Made by a program: the position numbers and the translations under genes
From: Candidatus Moraniibacteriota bacterium
GTDB taxonomy: Bacteria > Patescibacteriota > Minisyncoccia > Moranbacterales > UBA1568
Length of the DNA: 33,291 nucleotides
Assembly (NCBI GenBank): GCA_018061645.1
Contig: JAGOTT010000012.1
Span: 1-33,291, forward strand
Direction of reading: 5' to 3'
Part shown: piece after piece, positions 23,094-31,480 of the stretch
How the letters are laid out: each line of letters opens with the position of its first letter
Numbering within the stretch: position 1 is the stretch's first letter
The notes under the pieces: model-generated
What the model was told of the DNA's origin: nothing
Databases searched by the model: none
Seen by the model: only the letters and a program-made list of their open reading frames with translations

Positions 23094-23483
23094 ATGGTAA
23101 GAATCGCAGGTGTAAACATCCCGGACGAGAAGCGGATAGAAGTCTCGCTTACGTATATCTACGGTATCGGGCTCACGACGAGCCGGAAGATTCTTTCCGG
23201 ACTCAATATCGATGTCGATATCCGGACGAAAGATCTGTCTTCCGCGGATGCGAATCGTCTTCGTGAAGCGATCGAAAAGAAATATCGTGTCGAGGGAGAA
23301 CTCCGACATCAGGTCAAGATGAATATCAAACGGCTTCGGGAGGTCGGATGCTATCGTGGAACCAGACACCAGAAGGGGCTTCCGTCCCGCGGGCAGAGAA
23401 CGAAGACGAATACTCGGACCGTTCGCGGCAATGTTCGGAGGACTATGGGAAGCGGTCGGAAGAAGGCCGGGGATAAGACATAA
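23094..23483 (+). CDS. rpsM: 30S ribosomal protein S13
   Basis: S13 of the small-subunit head. [32 protein letters not shown] and [19 protein letters not shown] are diagnostic, with a basic tail ending in GRKKAGDKT. The 129 residues are slightly longer than usual. The start at 23094 (MVRIAGV) fits the family, although only GAAGCT repeats lie upstream. Confidence 0.97.
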   Translation: MVRIAGVNIPDEKRIEVSLTYIYGIGLTTSRKILSGLNIDVDIRTKDLSSADANRLREAIEKKYRVEGELRHQVKMNIKRLREVGCYRGTRHQKGLPSRGQRTKTNTRTVRGNVRRTMGSGRKKAGDKT

Positions 23484-23521
23484 AAAATACGCTCAGTTTT
23501 CACCAAGCTATCAGCCTATCT

Positions 23522-23992
23522 ATGTCAGACGAAGCGAAAAAGGAAACATCGCCAGCTGCCGAATCCCTGGAAACTCCGGTGGAAGCCGTTTCAGCTTCCG
23601 TTGATGCCGAAAGCGCGAAGAAGCGCGTAAAAAAAGGGAAACGGCAGGTTTTTCGTGGCCGCGCCAGTATCCAGTGCACGTACAATAATACCATCGTCAC
23701 GTTGACCGACCAGAACGGAGCCGTACTCGGCTGGTCCAGCTCCGGGCATCTCGGTTTCAAGGGAGCCAAGAAATCGACTCCGTATGCCGCCACGCAGGTT
23801 GTCGCGGATGTGACCGAGAAAGTGAGGAAATACGGTCTTTCCGAGCTTGATGTGTTCGTGAAGGGTGTCGGTTCCGGTCGCGAGGCGTCCGTTCGCGCAC
23901 TTTCGAACAACGGATTTTCACTGCTGTCGATCAAGGATATCACGCCTCTTCCGCATAACGGATGTCGCCCGAAGCGGCCGAGACGAATCTAA
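23522..23992 (+). CDS. rpsK: 30S ribosomal protein S11 with N-terminal extension
   Basis: S11 of the small-subunit platform. TYNNTIVTLTDQNG, GFKGAKKSTPYAA and NGCRPKRPRRI are diagnostic. The first 40 or so residues are an acidic, Ala/Ser/Glu-rich extension, making 156 residues against about 129 in E. coli. A shorter start would remove it, but no internal Met is well placed. Confidence 0.96.
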   Translation: MSDEAKKETSPAAESLETPVEAVSASVDAESAKKRVKKGKRQVFRGRASIQCTYNNTIVTLTDQNGAVLGWSSSGHLGFKGAKKSTPYAATQVVADVTEKVRKYGLSELDVFVKGVGSGREASVRALSNNGFSLLSIKDITPLPHNGCRPKRPRRI

Positions 23993-23996
23993 AATC

Positions 23997-24078
23997 AGCT
24001 TTTAGCTTCTTTAGCTTCGTTAGGGAAACTGACCGTTTCTCTCTCGACGCTAACGAAGCTAGTGAAGCTAACGAAGCT
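23997..24078. repeat. AGCTTC-type palindrome before rpsD
   Basis: The 20-nt arm 24004-24023 (AGCTTCTTTAGCTTCGTTAG) matches the inverse of 24050-24069 at 18 of 20 positions. A further CTAACGAAGCT copy at 24068-24078 competes for pairing. rpsD ATG is 4 nt after the element, without a Shine-Dalgarno site. Confidence 0.88.
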
Positions 24079-24082
24079 ATCT

Positions 24083-24712
24083 ATGGCGAAAATAATGGAC
24101 AAATGCAGATTGTGCCGTCGTGCCGGAGAGAAACTTTTCCTCAAAGGAGAGCGCTGTTTCTCTCAGAAGTGCGCTATGGTTCGTCGCCCGACCCCGCCGG
24201 GGGTTCATGGGGCTGCCAAGTCCCGTCAGGCGAGTGAATTCGGTCGTCAGCTTGCCATGAAGCAGAAAATCAAGCGTGTATACGGTGTCATGGAGCGTCA
24301 GTTCCGCAAGCACTTCGATGAGGTGAAGAAGCGGAAGGGTATCGTCGGAAACGAGTTGCTTGGCAGGCTCGAACGTCGTCTCGACAATGTCGTCTATCGT
24401 CTCGGTTTTGCGTCCTCCCGCTCGCTTGCGCGCCAACTCGTTTCGCATAAGTGTTTTCTGGTGAACGGGAAGCGCATGAATATACCCTCCTTCGAGGTAG
24501 GTGTCGGCGATGTCATTGTCGTGAAGCCGGGGAAGCAGGAAAAGGAGTATTTCAAGAATCTTTCCGAGACGATCAAGACGAAAAAGGGCGTTCCCGCCTG
24601 GCTTTCTCTCGATGTCGTGGCTCTTCAGGGAACAGTGGTATCACTTCCTTCGCGGGGTGATGTCGAGGTGAACGTCGATCCGCAGCTCGTCGTGGAGTAT
24701 TATTCGAAATAA
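24083..24712 (+). CDS. rpsD: 30S ribosomal protein S4
   Basis: S4 nucleates 30S assembly by binding 16S rRNA. The N-terminus has four cysteines (C8, C11, C25, C30) of the zinc-binding form. The S4 RNA-binding domain lies at about 97-160 (RLDNVVYRLGFASSRSLARQ). The 209-residue length is normal. The frame is open to 24062, but the ATG at 24083 (MAKIMDKCRLC) fits the family and the upstream part is the repeat element. Confidence 0.97.
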   Translation: MAKIMDKCRLCRRAGEKLFLKGERCFSQKCAMVRRPTPPGVHGAAKSRQASEFGRQLAMKQKIKRVYGVMERQFRKHFDEVKKRKGIVGNELLGRLERRLDNVVYRLGFASSRSLARQLVSHKCFLVNGKRMNIPSFEVGVGDVIVVKPGKQEKEYFKNLSETIKTKKGVPAWLSLDVVALQGTVVSLPSRGDVEVNVDPQLVVEYYSK

Positions 24713-24768
24713 CATTTAAGGAGGGGTATCCCGGCGCCGAAATACGCTGGAGGTATCTGGAGAAACCT

Positions 24769-25536
24769 ATGATTTCCGTCCCGCAGCAGCCGAAGGTTAC
24801 CGTTCTCGGTGAGAATCACTCGAAATTCGAGATTCTCGGGTGTTATCCCGGGTATGGAGCGACTATCGGAAACGCCGTGAGGCGGGTATTGCTCTCCTCT
24901 CTCGAAGGCGCAGCCGCTCGTTCCGTGAAGATCAAGGGAGTTTCCCATGAATTCGCATCGATTCCGGGGGTCATGGAGGATGCCGTTCAGATTCTCCTGA
25001 ATCTGAAGCAACTCAGGTTTCGTCTCCATGGGGATGAAACGGTGAAAGTGGCTCTGAAGGCGAAGGGTGAGGGCGAAGTGAAAGCTTCCGATATCAAGGC
25101 ACCGTCCTCCGTGGAGATAGTGAATCCGAGTCATGTCATAGCGACACTTACCGATAAGAAAGCGGAGTTCGAGATGGAACTTGAAATCGGCAAAGGGATC
25201 GGATATGTTCCTGTCGAAGCTCGCGAGCATGAGGAGCGCGAAATCGGCATGATCGCTCTCGACGCCATTTATACGCCGGTTCGTCGGGTGAACTATGAGG
25301 TGGAGAACATGCGCGTCGGAAAGCGGACGGATTATGACAAGGTTTCCATCGAAGTCGTAACGGATGGCAGCATCGCTCCCGAGGAAGCGTTTTCGAAGGC
25401 TATCGAGATCCTTGTCGGGCAGTTCTCTGCCATCAGAACGGAAACTGCTCCGGTCGCTGGATCCGTCGAGGAGGATAAGCCGAAAAAGAAGGCCGCGAAG
25501 AAGCCTTTGAAAAAGGAGGAAGCCGAGGAAGAATAG
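24769..25536 (+). CDS. rpoA: RNA polymerase alpha subunit, no C-terminal domain
   Basis: The alpha dimer forms the platform on which the polymerase assembles. The N-terminal domain is complete: ENHSKFEILGCYPGYGATIG, GNAVRRVLLSSLEG, and PVRRVNYEVENMRVG near residue 190. At 255 residues it stops where the linker would begin, with a Lys/Glu/Ala-rich tail. The helix-hairpin-helix C-terminal domain that binds UP elements and activators (E. coli total 329) is absent. The sequence reads cleanly to a stop, and rplQ begins 33 nt later, so this is not a frameshift. Confidence 0.95.
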   Translation: MISVPQQPKVTVLGENHSKFEILGCYPGYGATIGNAVRRVLLSSLEGAAARSVKIKGVSHEFASIPGVMEDAVQILLNLKQLRFRLHGDETVKVALKAKGEGEVKASDIKAPSSVEIVNPSHVIATLTDKKAEFEMELEIGKGIGYVPVEAREHEEREIGMIALDAIYTPVRRVNYEVENMRVGKRTDYDKVSIEVVTDGSIAPEEAFSKAIEILVGQFSAIRTETAPVAGSVEEDKPKKKAAKKPLKKEEAEEE

Positions 25537-25569
25537 TTTCAGTTTCAACTACCGATATCGAATGAGCAT

Positions 25570-25935
25570 ATGAATCATCGGAAATCCGGACGGATATTGA
25601 GTCGTGGAAGGAATCAGCGTCGAGCGCTCTTCAAGACGATGCTCGGAAGTCTGATTGTCCGCGAACGGATCGAAACTACCCAAGCGAAGGCGAAGGAGCT
25701 CAAAAACATGATCGATCAGCTTGTCAATAAGGCCAAGAAAGCTTCTGATGAAACGAGGCGGGTCGCTGTTATCCGCGAGCTTCGGAAGCATCTCCCGCTT
25801 ATGGCTGTCGAAAAACTCATGACAACGGATTTCATATCCCGTTTTTCGGTCAGGGAGAGCGGCTACACGAGGGTCGTGAAGCTTGAAGCCAGGAAAGGGG
25901 ATGGCGCGGAGATGGCAGTAATAGAATTTGTCTAG
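25570..25935 (+). CDS. rplQ: 50S ribosomal protein L17
   Basis: MNHRKSGRILSRGRNQRRAL, RIETTQAKAKEL and SGYTRVVKLEARKGDGAEMA identify L17 of the large subunit. The 121 residues are typical. It follows rpoA, as in most bacteria. Confidence 0.97.
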   Translation: MNHRKSGRILSRGRNQRRALFKTMLGSLIVRERIETTQAKAKELKNMIDQLVNKAKKASDETRRVAVIRELRKHLPLMAVEKLMTTDFISRFSVRESGYTRVVKLEARKGDGAEMAVIEFV

Positions 25936-25946
25936 ACTCAAACGGT

Positions 25947-26351
25947 ATGGCTACTCAGGTACATCGGAAATATCATCTCTTCGACGCCCAGGGAAAGATC
26001 CTTGGACGGCTTGCCACGGAAATCTCCGGTGTGCTTTCCGGAAAGGTCAAAGTGGATTACGCTCCGCATATCGACGGCGGTGATTTTGTCGTAGTCATAA
26101 ATACCGACGGACTGCAGGTGACCGGAAACAAGCGTGATGACAAGATGTACCATCATTTCAGCGGGTATCCTGGCGGCATCCGGTCGATCGCGTTCAAAGA
26201 TCAGATGAAGAAGGATTCCAGAAAAGTTCTTCATGCCGCATTGTACGGAATGCTTCCCAAGAATTCGCTCCGTGACCGCATGCTGACCCGGTTACTCATG
26301 TACAAAGGAGCCGAGCATCCGGAACAGACCATTCACGTAATTCACGAATAA
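25947..26351 (+). CDS. rplM: 50S ribosomal protein L13
   Basis: YHLFDAQGKILGRLATEI, VINTDGLQVTGNK and YGMLPKNSLRDRMLTRLLMY are diagnostic of L13, an early assembly protein of the large subunit. The protein is 134 residues. It is 4 nt upstream of rpsI, the usual L13-S9 pair. Confidence 0.97.
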   Translation: MATQVHRKYHLFDAQGKILGRLATEISGVLSGKVKVDYAPHIDGGDFVVVINTDGLQVTGNKRDDKMYHHFSGYPGGIRSIAFKDQMKKDSRKVLHAALYGMLPKNSLRDRMLTRLLMYKGAEHPEQTIHVIHE

Positions 26352-26355
26352 CCGT

Positions 26356-26808
26356 ATGGCGACGAAATCGAAAGTTATCGAAAAGAAATCGACCGAACCA
26401 GGGGTTCCCGAAGGTCGTTATCACTATGCGGTCGGTCGTCGGAAGACCGCCATCGCTCAGGTCCGCCTCTATGCGGTCGAGGGTGAAAAGCCCGTCGCCC
26501 ACATCGTGAATGGCAAGCCGATCACGGTGTATTTCCCGGTTCCCGGACAGTCGGTCGTCGTCGCCTCGCTCCAAACCGTCAGTCTCGAGGGGAAGTTCGT
26601 GATGTCGGCAGTCGTTCGCGGCGGGGGCGTTTCCGCCCAAGCGGAAGCGATCCGTCTCGGCGTCTCCCGCGCGTTGCTTCTGCACGACGAGACGCTTCGT
26701 ACGGCACTTCGTGTACACGGGATGCTCACCCGCGATTCCCGCTCCGTCGAACGGAAGAAGCCTGGTCTCAAGAAGGCTCGTCGTGCTCCGCAGTGGAGCA
26801 AGCGGTAA
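26356..26808 (+). CDS. rpsI: 30S ribosomal protein S9
   Basis: GRYHYAVGRRKTAIAQVRLY and the basic C-terminus RDSRSVERKKPGLKKARRAP, ending SKR, are diagnostic. The final Lys-Arg reaches the P-site tRNA. At 150 residues it has about 20 extra N-terminal residues. It is the last gene of the operon, followed by a terminator. Confidence 0.97.
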   Translation: MATKSKVIEKKSTEPGVPEGRYHYAVGRRKTAIAQVRLYAVEGEKPVAHIVNGKPITVYFPVPGQSVVVASLQTVSLEGKFVMSAVVRGGGVSAQAEAIRLGVSRALLLHDETLRTALRVHGMLTRDSRSVERKKPGLKKARRAPQWSKR

Positions 26809-26836
26809 GGAGACGAATGAGGAATATCGAATGGAG

Positions 26837-26859
26837 AAAAGTCCCGAGAGGGACTTTTT
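26837..26859 (+). terminator. terminator of the ribosomal operon
   Basis: AAAAGTCCC, GAGA loop, GGGACTTTT, then another T. Confidence 0.88.
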
Positions 26860-26874
26860 GTGTGGGTGGAAATG

Positions 26875-26883
26875 TGATATACT
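26875..26883 (+). promoter_or_regulatory. extended -10 promoter, near-leaderless
   Basis: TGATATACT is an extended -10 box. RNA should begin near 26890, where a GTG starts the next frame. No good -35 is seen. Confidence 0.5.
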
Positions 26884-26889
26884 GTCGGC

Positions 26890-27183
26890 GTGGAAAACAA
26901 AACAACTATGTCTCTTGATGATCACATGGAGAAAATATTCGATGAGGCGGGTCTCTCGGAGGGTGACCGGGCGCTCTGGCGTTCACGGCTTGCTGCGGCG
27001 GACGAACGGATGCGTGCGGTGTTCGTAAGTATTTTTTCTGGCGATACGGAGCTTCTCGCGTTCTTTACCGAAGATCTCCGCGACCGTGTCGCCGCCGGGC
27101 GCGATCCTGAAAAGCTCGCGAATGTACTCGAGAAGGAACGGGAACACTTCCGTTCCATGCTTGCCGGTTCAAAAACGGAATAA
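26890..27183 (+). CDS. small helical protein of unknown function, 97 aa
   Basis: A charged, wholly helical protein with no membrane segment or signal peptide, containing ALWRSRLAAADERMRAV and LANVLEKEREHFRSML. I do not recognise the family. The GTG at 26890 falls at the predicted RNA start; the ATG at 26908 would give 91 residues and is an equal alternative. It is 12 nt before the next gene and probably co-transcribed with it. Confidence 0.68.
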   Translation: MENKTTMSLDDHMEKIFDEAGLSEGDRALWRSRLAAADERMRAVFVSIFSGDTELLAFFTEDLRDRVAAGRDPEKLANVLEKEREHFRSMLAGSKTE

Positions 27184-27195
27184 AAGCAAATTTCT

Positions 27196-28395
27196 ATGTT
27201 CAATCCAGAAATGCCGCAGACGCTTCCGCAGGAGGAGGCGAAACCAATATCGCCGGACAAGGTGCTTTCGGCGCGAGCCGATGAAGCGGAACCGGTATCC
27301 AAGGCGGAAGAAAAACCGGAGTCCGTTGCCGATTTTGCGAACCGACCCGAAAACATGCTTCCGAGGGAGGGCGATGCCCTGCCCGAGGGTGGAATGGAAG
27401 CCTTAGCGCTGCAATGGGTGGATCAGATGGAGGCGGTGCGACAGTCGGAGGCGCAAGAGAATTTTCAGCAGGCAGTGGCCGCTCAGCGGGGGATGATTCG
27501 GGAAGAACTGCTCCGTGACGAGATCATGGGTGTCAGGATCGCGGAGCCAGGTGAAGGCTCACCCGGTTTTTCACAGGATCGGATATCTTCCGGAATGTCC
27601 GGCGCATCCGAGTGGATTCTTGAGAAACTGAGTCATGTTCCCGGTGGAAAAAAATTTTTTGGCGGTCTCGCTCTGATTGCCGGCCTTTCCGCTATTCCGA
27701 AGGACGCGGAAGCGGGTTTTTTCGGTGATCTTAAAAAGGTCGCCGAAGACACGGTCACGCAATCCGTTCGCAATCTGCCTCGGGAGATGGAACGGCAACG
27801 GCGTGAACAGGATCAAAGAAGGGCAAAGGCTCAAAGAGATGAGGACCAGGCTGTGAGAAATACGGAACAACTCAAGGAGCGCTATGCACAGGAATCGCAG
27901 CGGATCGTGGACCAGTACGATCGTGAAGATGCTTCGGCTGAACGGAATTATGATAATCAGCAGCGGCAACTTCTCTCAGGGAATACGCGGAATCAGGATG
28001 AAGGTCTGAAGAAAAAAATGGCCGATAGGATCGACGTAGCTTATCATAAAGAAAAGTTGAAGGCTGCCGACAAGGCATGGAATGGGATGAGCCGCGTGAA
28101 AGAGAAATATGTCCAAATCAGTACGACTGGCGTGGCATATCAATCGCAGGTGAATGAGAGATTTCTTGAGAATCTTCAGAAAGTCGCGACCAAAGCAACC
28201 AAGGATCTCCAGAAGTTTGGCGTGGAAGCCGTGACGATCGTTCCGTTGATTGGATCAGCTGATCCGACTCCGGTTGAAGCGTCCCGGTCACAGGGGAGCG
28301 CGGAACAAGCTCCTCTAGCGGGGGTAAAAGCTGAGAGCGGCCCACAATCGAAGCCAAAGTCATCTGAGGTTGACTACTCACTTCTCTCGCGATAG
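27196..28395 (+). CDS. coiled-coil protein with one hydrophobic segment, 399 aa
   Basis: An acidic N-terminal part (1-100) is followed by a hydrophobic segment (about 153-170, FFGGLALIAGLSAIP). A long Gln/Arg/Glu-rich coiled coil comes next (about 190-260, with EMERQRREQDQRRAKAQRDE), then a helical C-terminal part and a Ser/Pro/Ala tail. The function is unknown. Its last 22 nt overlap the converging HD-domain gene, so the two 3' ends are antisense. Confidence 0.72.
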   Translation: MFNPEMPQTLPQEEAKPISPDKVLSARADEAEPVSKAEEKPESVADFANRPENMLPREGDALPEGGMEALALQWVDQMEAVRQSEAQENFQQAVAAQRGMIREELLRDEIMGVRIAEPGEGSPGFSQDRISSGMSGASEWILEKLSHVPGGKKFFGGLALIAGLSAIPKDAEAGFFGDLKKVAEDTVTQSVRNLPREMERQRREQDQRRAKAQRDEDQAVRNTEQLKERYAQESQRIVDQYDREDASAERNYDNQQRQLLSGNTRNQDEGLKKKMADRIDVAYHKEKLKAADKAWNGMSRVKEKYVQISTTGVAYQSQVNERFLENLQKVATKATKDLQKFGVEAVTIVPLIGSADPTPVEASRSQGSAEQAPLAGVKAESGPQSKPKSSEVDYSLLSR

Positions 28396-29342
28396 GAGAG
28401 TTCGTCGGAAATCCAGAGGTCGGCGAGTTTTTGGTCGATGAAGCCGCGGTCGGCTTCTTTTTCTATTACGAAGAGCGCGCGTTCAAGAGGACTTTCGTTC
28501 TTGTAGGAGCGGGGACTTCGTACCGCGTCGAAGATGTCCGCGGCGCGGAGAATCCAGCCGGCACGAAGCGACGATATGGAAACCGGATGCTGGAGTCCCC
28601 GGAGTGGGCGGTCGTGATGACTCTCCGCGATTTCCGCGGCGATGGGGAATCCGTACGATCGGAGAATATTCCCCGATATGGACGCGTGTTTCCCTATGAT
28701 GACTCCGAGCGGCAAATCCGGATCGATGCCGCGGTCGCGGAGAGACTCGGCGATATCTTCGGGAATGGCGTAGGAGAAAGGGACAAGATCCTTGTGCCGG
28801 AGATGAGGGTTCTCATCGAGCATCTGAAGTATATCCTCATACTGCCGCGGCTGAAGCAGCGATTTCGCGAGTATCATCCACTCTTCTTCGGTCGTCGTAT
28901 CAAGCAGAATCTCTTTCGGAATGGATGTTTTCCCGATGTCGTGGAATATGGCCGCGCGGAAGAGATCTTCTTTTGAGACACTCTCTCCGGAGAGGTGCCG
29001 GCGGAGGAAGAGACCGATATCCCGCTTACTCTCGACCTTTTCATGGATGGTTTCAAAGACGCGGAGCGCGTGTTCGAATGTCCCGGAATCGTATAACTCG
29101 AGAACGACGAGCATTTCCCAATCCGATTTCGAGAGAAAAGAAGCTTTATCAAGCCTTTCTCCATACGCGAGGCGCACGCGATCCCTCTGTGACTCGAAGA
29201 GTGCCTCGGACGTCCTGAGCTCGGAGAGCATGTCGTGATACTCACCGTGCGCACATATCGAACGGGCGTAACGTTCCTTGTCGCCCGCTTGTTTCCTATC
29301 CATATATCCGACTTCGTATCCGGCGCCACTCCGTGGTTCCAT
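28374..29342 (-). CDS. HD-GYP-like metal-dependent phosphohydrolase, degenerate GYP
   Basis: Metal-binding residues are in order: H91, HDIGK (134-138), H219, HH (242-243) and D269, with the ADIFDAVRSPRSY ending typical of HD-GYP proteins. These usually cleave cyclic di-GMP. The GYP loop after HH is replaced by DRPLRGL, so the substrate may differ. The first 75 residues are a separate charged region. It starts 6 nt after the stop of the PEGA gene and so shares its transcript. The start at 29303 is an alternative. Confidence 0.78.
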   Translation of the reverse strand: MEPRSGAGYEVGYMDRKQAGDKERYARSICAHGEYHDMLSELRTSEALFESQRDRVRLAYGERLDKASFLSKSDWEMLVVLELYDSGTFEHALRVFETIHEKVESKRDIGLFLRRHLSGESVSKEDLFRAAIFHDIGKTSIPKEILLDTTTEEEWMILAKSLLQPRQYEDILQMLDENPHLRHKDLVPFSYAIPEDIAESLRDRGIDPDLPLGVIIGKHASISGNILRSYGFPIAAEIAESHHDRPLRGLQHPVSISSLRAGWILRAADIFDAVRSPRSYKNESPLERALFVIEKEADRGFIDQKLADLWISDELSYRERSE

Positions 29343-29348
29343 AGGATT

Positions 29349-30833
29349 TCAATTTCCGAATATACCGGTGTTCTCCGGAAAGGCGATGGAGACGATATGC
29401 GAATCGCCGGTTTCTTCGTCGCGGACGAGGAAAATCGCCAGGTTTTCATCGAAGGAAGGAAGAATCTGAGTCACCGTTCGGTCGGGGAACGAAAGAATCG
29501 TGTCCATCTGTCGCCGGTCGCGATGATCGAGTTCGGCGATACGAACATCCGCCCCGATCGAAAAGATCGTGTGCTCATAATTCTTGCTCCATTGCACCGA
29601 TGAGAACGGGAGGGAGAAGCGGGCGACCTGTATCGACTCCCCGGCTTTCCGTATCGGTTGTGTGTCCCAATCGCGCAGGAAAACAACGGAAATCTGATTT
29701 CCATCGGAAAAGAGAATCTTCTTCCCGTCGTTCGAGAACTGTATGCTCCGGATGTCGTCGCCAAGACGCGATATTTCCGCATCAACCCCGCCACCATCGT
29801 TCCAGAGAAACCCGCTGCCTTCCGGATCGTAGAGAACGATGCGCTTTTCGTCGTAGGCATTGATTGTCGGTCGTCTCATCGAGACGGCCTCCGGAAAGGG
29901 TGCTGTCAGGGTCTGCGGTTCCGAATCGCCCTCTTTCCCGGTGTCGAGGAACCGGATGGCCCCGGTCTTCCGATCGAGGAGATAGATGTATTTTTCCGAA
30001 AGATCGTAGGCGGAAATGTCGCTTCCGACGAGCATGATCTGTGCGGTGGTGTCGTTTTCGTTAGGACGGACAAGGATCAATGAGTATCCGGAAAGGACGA
30101 AGAATGACCCGTCGTTTTTCGGATGCCATCGTGCGCCTCGGAGCGTTTCCTGCGACGCGATGAGTCTTCTGACATCGGCGGAGGAGCCGGTCTCCCGATC
30201 GAGTATGAATAGTTCGCTCCCGTTCTCCCTTGTCCGGAGGGGGAGCAGGAACGACGACCCATCCTCGGTCCATTCGATATTTTCGGAACTCTCGATGTCG
30301 AAGGAATATCCGTCCATGGTGACGGCTCGGATCGTCTCCCCCGACCCTTTTTCCAGGACATCGACGGCGACACCGTTTTCGGTATTGCCGACAAGTGCCA
30401 AAAATCGCTGTTCCGGCGAGGGGAATATCTCCTGGAAATTTCCCGATGCGATTTCCGTGACCGGATACGTGTCGCGGAGAAGGAGGATGTTCCAGAATTC
30501 GGTCGAGATGCCACTTTCTACGGTCACCTTCTTTTCCCACGGTCGATACCCGTCCGCCTCTATGCGGAGAAAATGTTCCCCGGGCCGGAGACCGGTTATG
30601 TGATAGGACTGATTCACGATGTTTATGAGCCCGGATGGGACGGTTTCCCCGTCGATAAGGATGCGAGCGTCTTTCGGGTTCGATTTGACGGTGATCGACC
30701 CCGTGTGTATGAATATGCCGCGCTCGAAGCTGAACCGGTATCCGAACGAGAAGAACAGGACCGAAAAAGCGGTGGCCAGGAAGAGGATCACGAGCGTGGT
30801 CGAGAGAATCAGTCTGAGTCGATCGCGGCACAT
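29349..30833 (-). CDS. membrane-anchored PEGA domain and beta-propeller-like protein, 494 aa
   Basis: One N-terminal membrane segment (about 8-30) is followed by a PEGA domain (about 42-115: GSITVKSNPKDARILIDG, then LRPGEHFLRIEADGY). The remaining 370 residues show repeating four-strand blocks with phrases such as IEWTEDGSSFLLPL and IQFSNDGKKILFSDG, resembling WD40/TolB-type propeller blades. The protein probably sits outside the membrane as a binding platform. The frame is open to 30881, but the promoter's -10 box lies at 30869-30874, so the ATG at 30833 is used. Confidence 0.8.
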   Translation of the reverse strand: MCRDRLRLILSTTLVILFLATAFSVLFFSFGYRFSFERGIFIHTGSITVKSNPKDARILIDGETVPSGLINIVNQSYHITGLRPGEHFLRIEADGYRPWEKKVTVESGISTEFWNILLLRDTYPVTEIASGNFQEIFPSPEQRFLALVGNTENGVAVDVLEKGSGETIRAVTMDGYSFDIESSENIEWTEDGSSFLLPLRTRENGSELFILDRETGSSADVRRLIASQETLRGARWHPKNDGSFFVLSGYSLILVRPNENDTTAQIMLVGSDISAYDLSEKYIYLLDRKTGAIRFLDTGKEGDSEPQTLTAPFPEAVSMRRPTINAYDEKRIVLYDPEGSGFLWNDGGGVDAEISRLGDDIRSIQFSNDGKKILFSDGNQISVVFLRDWDTQPIRKAGESIQVARFSLPFSSVQWSKNYEHTIFSIGADVRIAELDHRDRRQMDTILSFPDRTVTQILPSFDENLAIFLVRDEETGDSHIVSIAFPENTGIFGN

Positions 30834-30868
30834 AGAAAAAAGAAAACGAATCCCCCTCGTCTGACCGA

Positions 30869-30897
30869 AGTATACCACCATCCTTTTCCCTTGAAAA
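30869..30897 (-). promoter_or_regulatory. promoter of the PEGA-HD operon
   Basis: On the minus strand, TTTTCA, 17-bp spacer and TATACT. It lies back to back with the plus-strand promoter at 30904. Confidence 0.55.
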
Positions 30898-30903
30898 TAC
30901 CTT

Positions 30904-30932
30904 TTGACAGTGCATTTTCCAGGGTGTACACT
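30904..30932 (+). promoter_or_regulatory. promoter of the small membrane protein gene
   Basis: TTGACA (30904-30909), 17-bp spacer, TACACT (30927-30932) with an extended TG. Confidence 0.78.
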
Positions 30933-30969
30933 TCCGGCTGACGACCTGATTTTTCTTCATGAAGGCAGT

Positions 30970-31473
30970 ATGTCGGAGCTGTTCTCATTCTTGCCGAGCA
31001 TCGGACTTTCGAAGGATATCGCGAGCGTACTTTCATTCGTCCTGCTGTTCGTCGGACTCAGCATGGCGGCAGGATTCGTTTTCGGCCGCAATAAGCTCGT
31101 CAATATCTTCATCAATATCTACATCGCTCTCGCGTTCGTGAGTGTGATTCCGGTTGCCATTTTCCCCGATACGCCATATGCCGATGCCATCCTCTTTTTC
31201 GTACTGCTCGTGTTTCTGACCGCCATCGATCAGCATCTTTTCGATCTTCATATCCCGAACGCTTCCTACGACCTTTTTTGGCGGTTGTTCGTGATGAGCG
31301 TGCTCGTGGTCGGGATGATCGTGAGTGTCCTCGTCTCGCTTCTGCCGGGGAAAGTGATACTCTCGCTTCCATTCCCGTTCATATTTTATTTTTTCGGTCC
31401 GCCGGTCGCGAATATCCTTTGGCTTGCCATCCCGATTTTCGTTCTCATATTCATGAACAAGCGGCTGAGATAA
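30970..31473 (+). CDS. small polytopic membrane protein, 167 aa
   Basis: Five hydrophobic spans make up most of the protein (about residues 17-37, 45-65, 73-88, 103-124 and 130-162), ending MNKRLR. GAAGG lies 4 nt before the ATG at 30970, downstream of the promoter. The longer frame to 30904 would include the promoter and is rejected. I do not recognise the family. Transport or envelope upkeep cannot be told from this sequence. Confidence 0.78.
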   Translation: MSELFSFLPSIGLSKDIASVLSFVLLFVGLSMAAGFVFGRNKLVNIFINIYIALAFVSVIPVAIFPDTPYADAILFFVLLVFLTAIDQHLFDLHIPNASYDLFWRLFVMSVLVVGMIVSVLVSLLPGKVILSLPFPFIFYFFGPPVANILWLAIPIFVLIFMNKRLR

Positions 31474-31480
31474 GCTGTCA

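Noticed and set aside
22990-24078. CRISPR-like array
   Set aside because: The repeats are 9 bp, contiguous and without spacers, so they are tandem words rather than CRISPR repeats.
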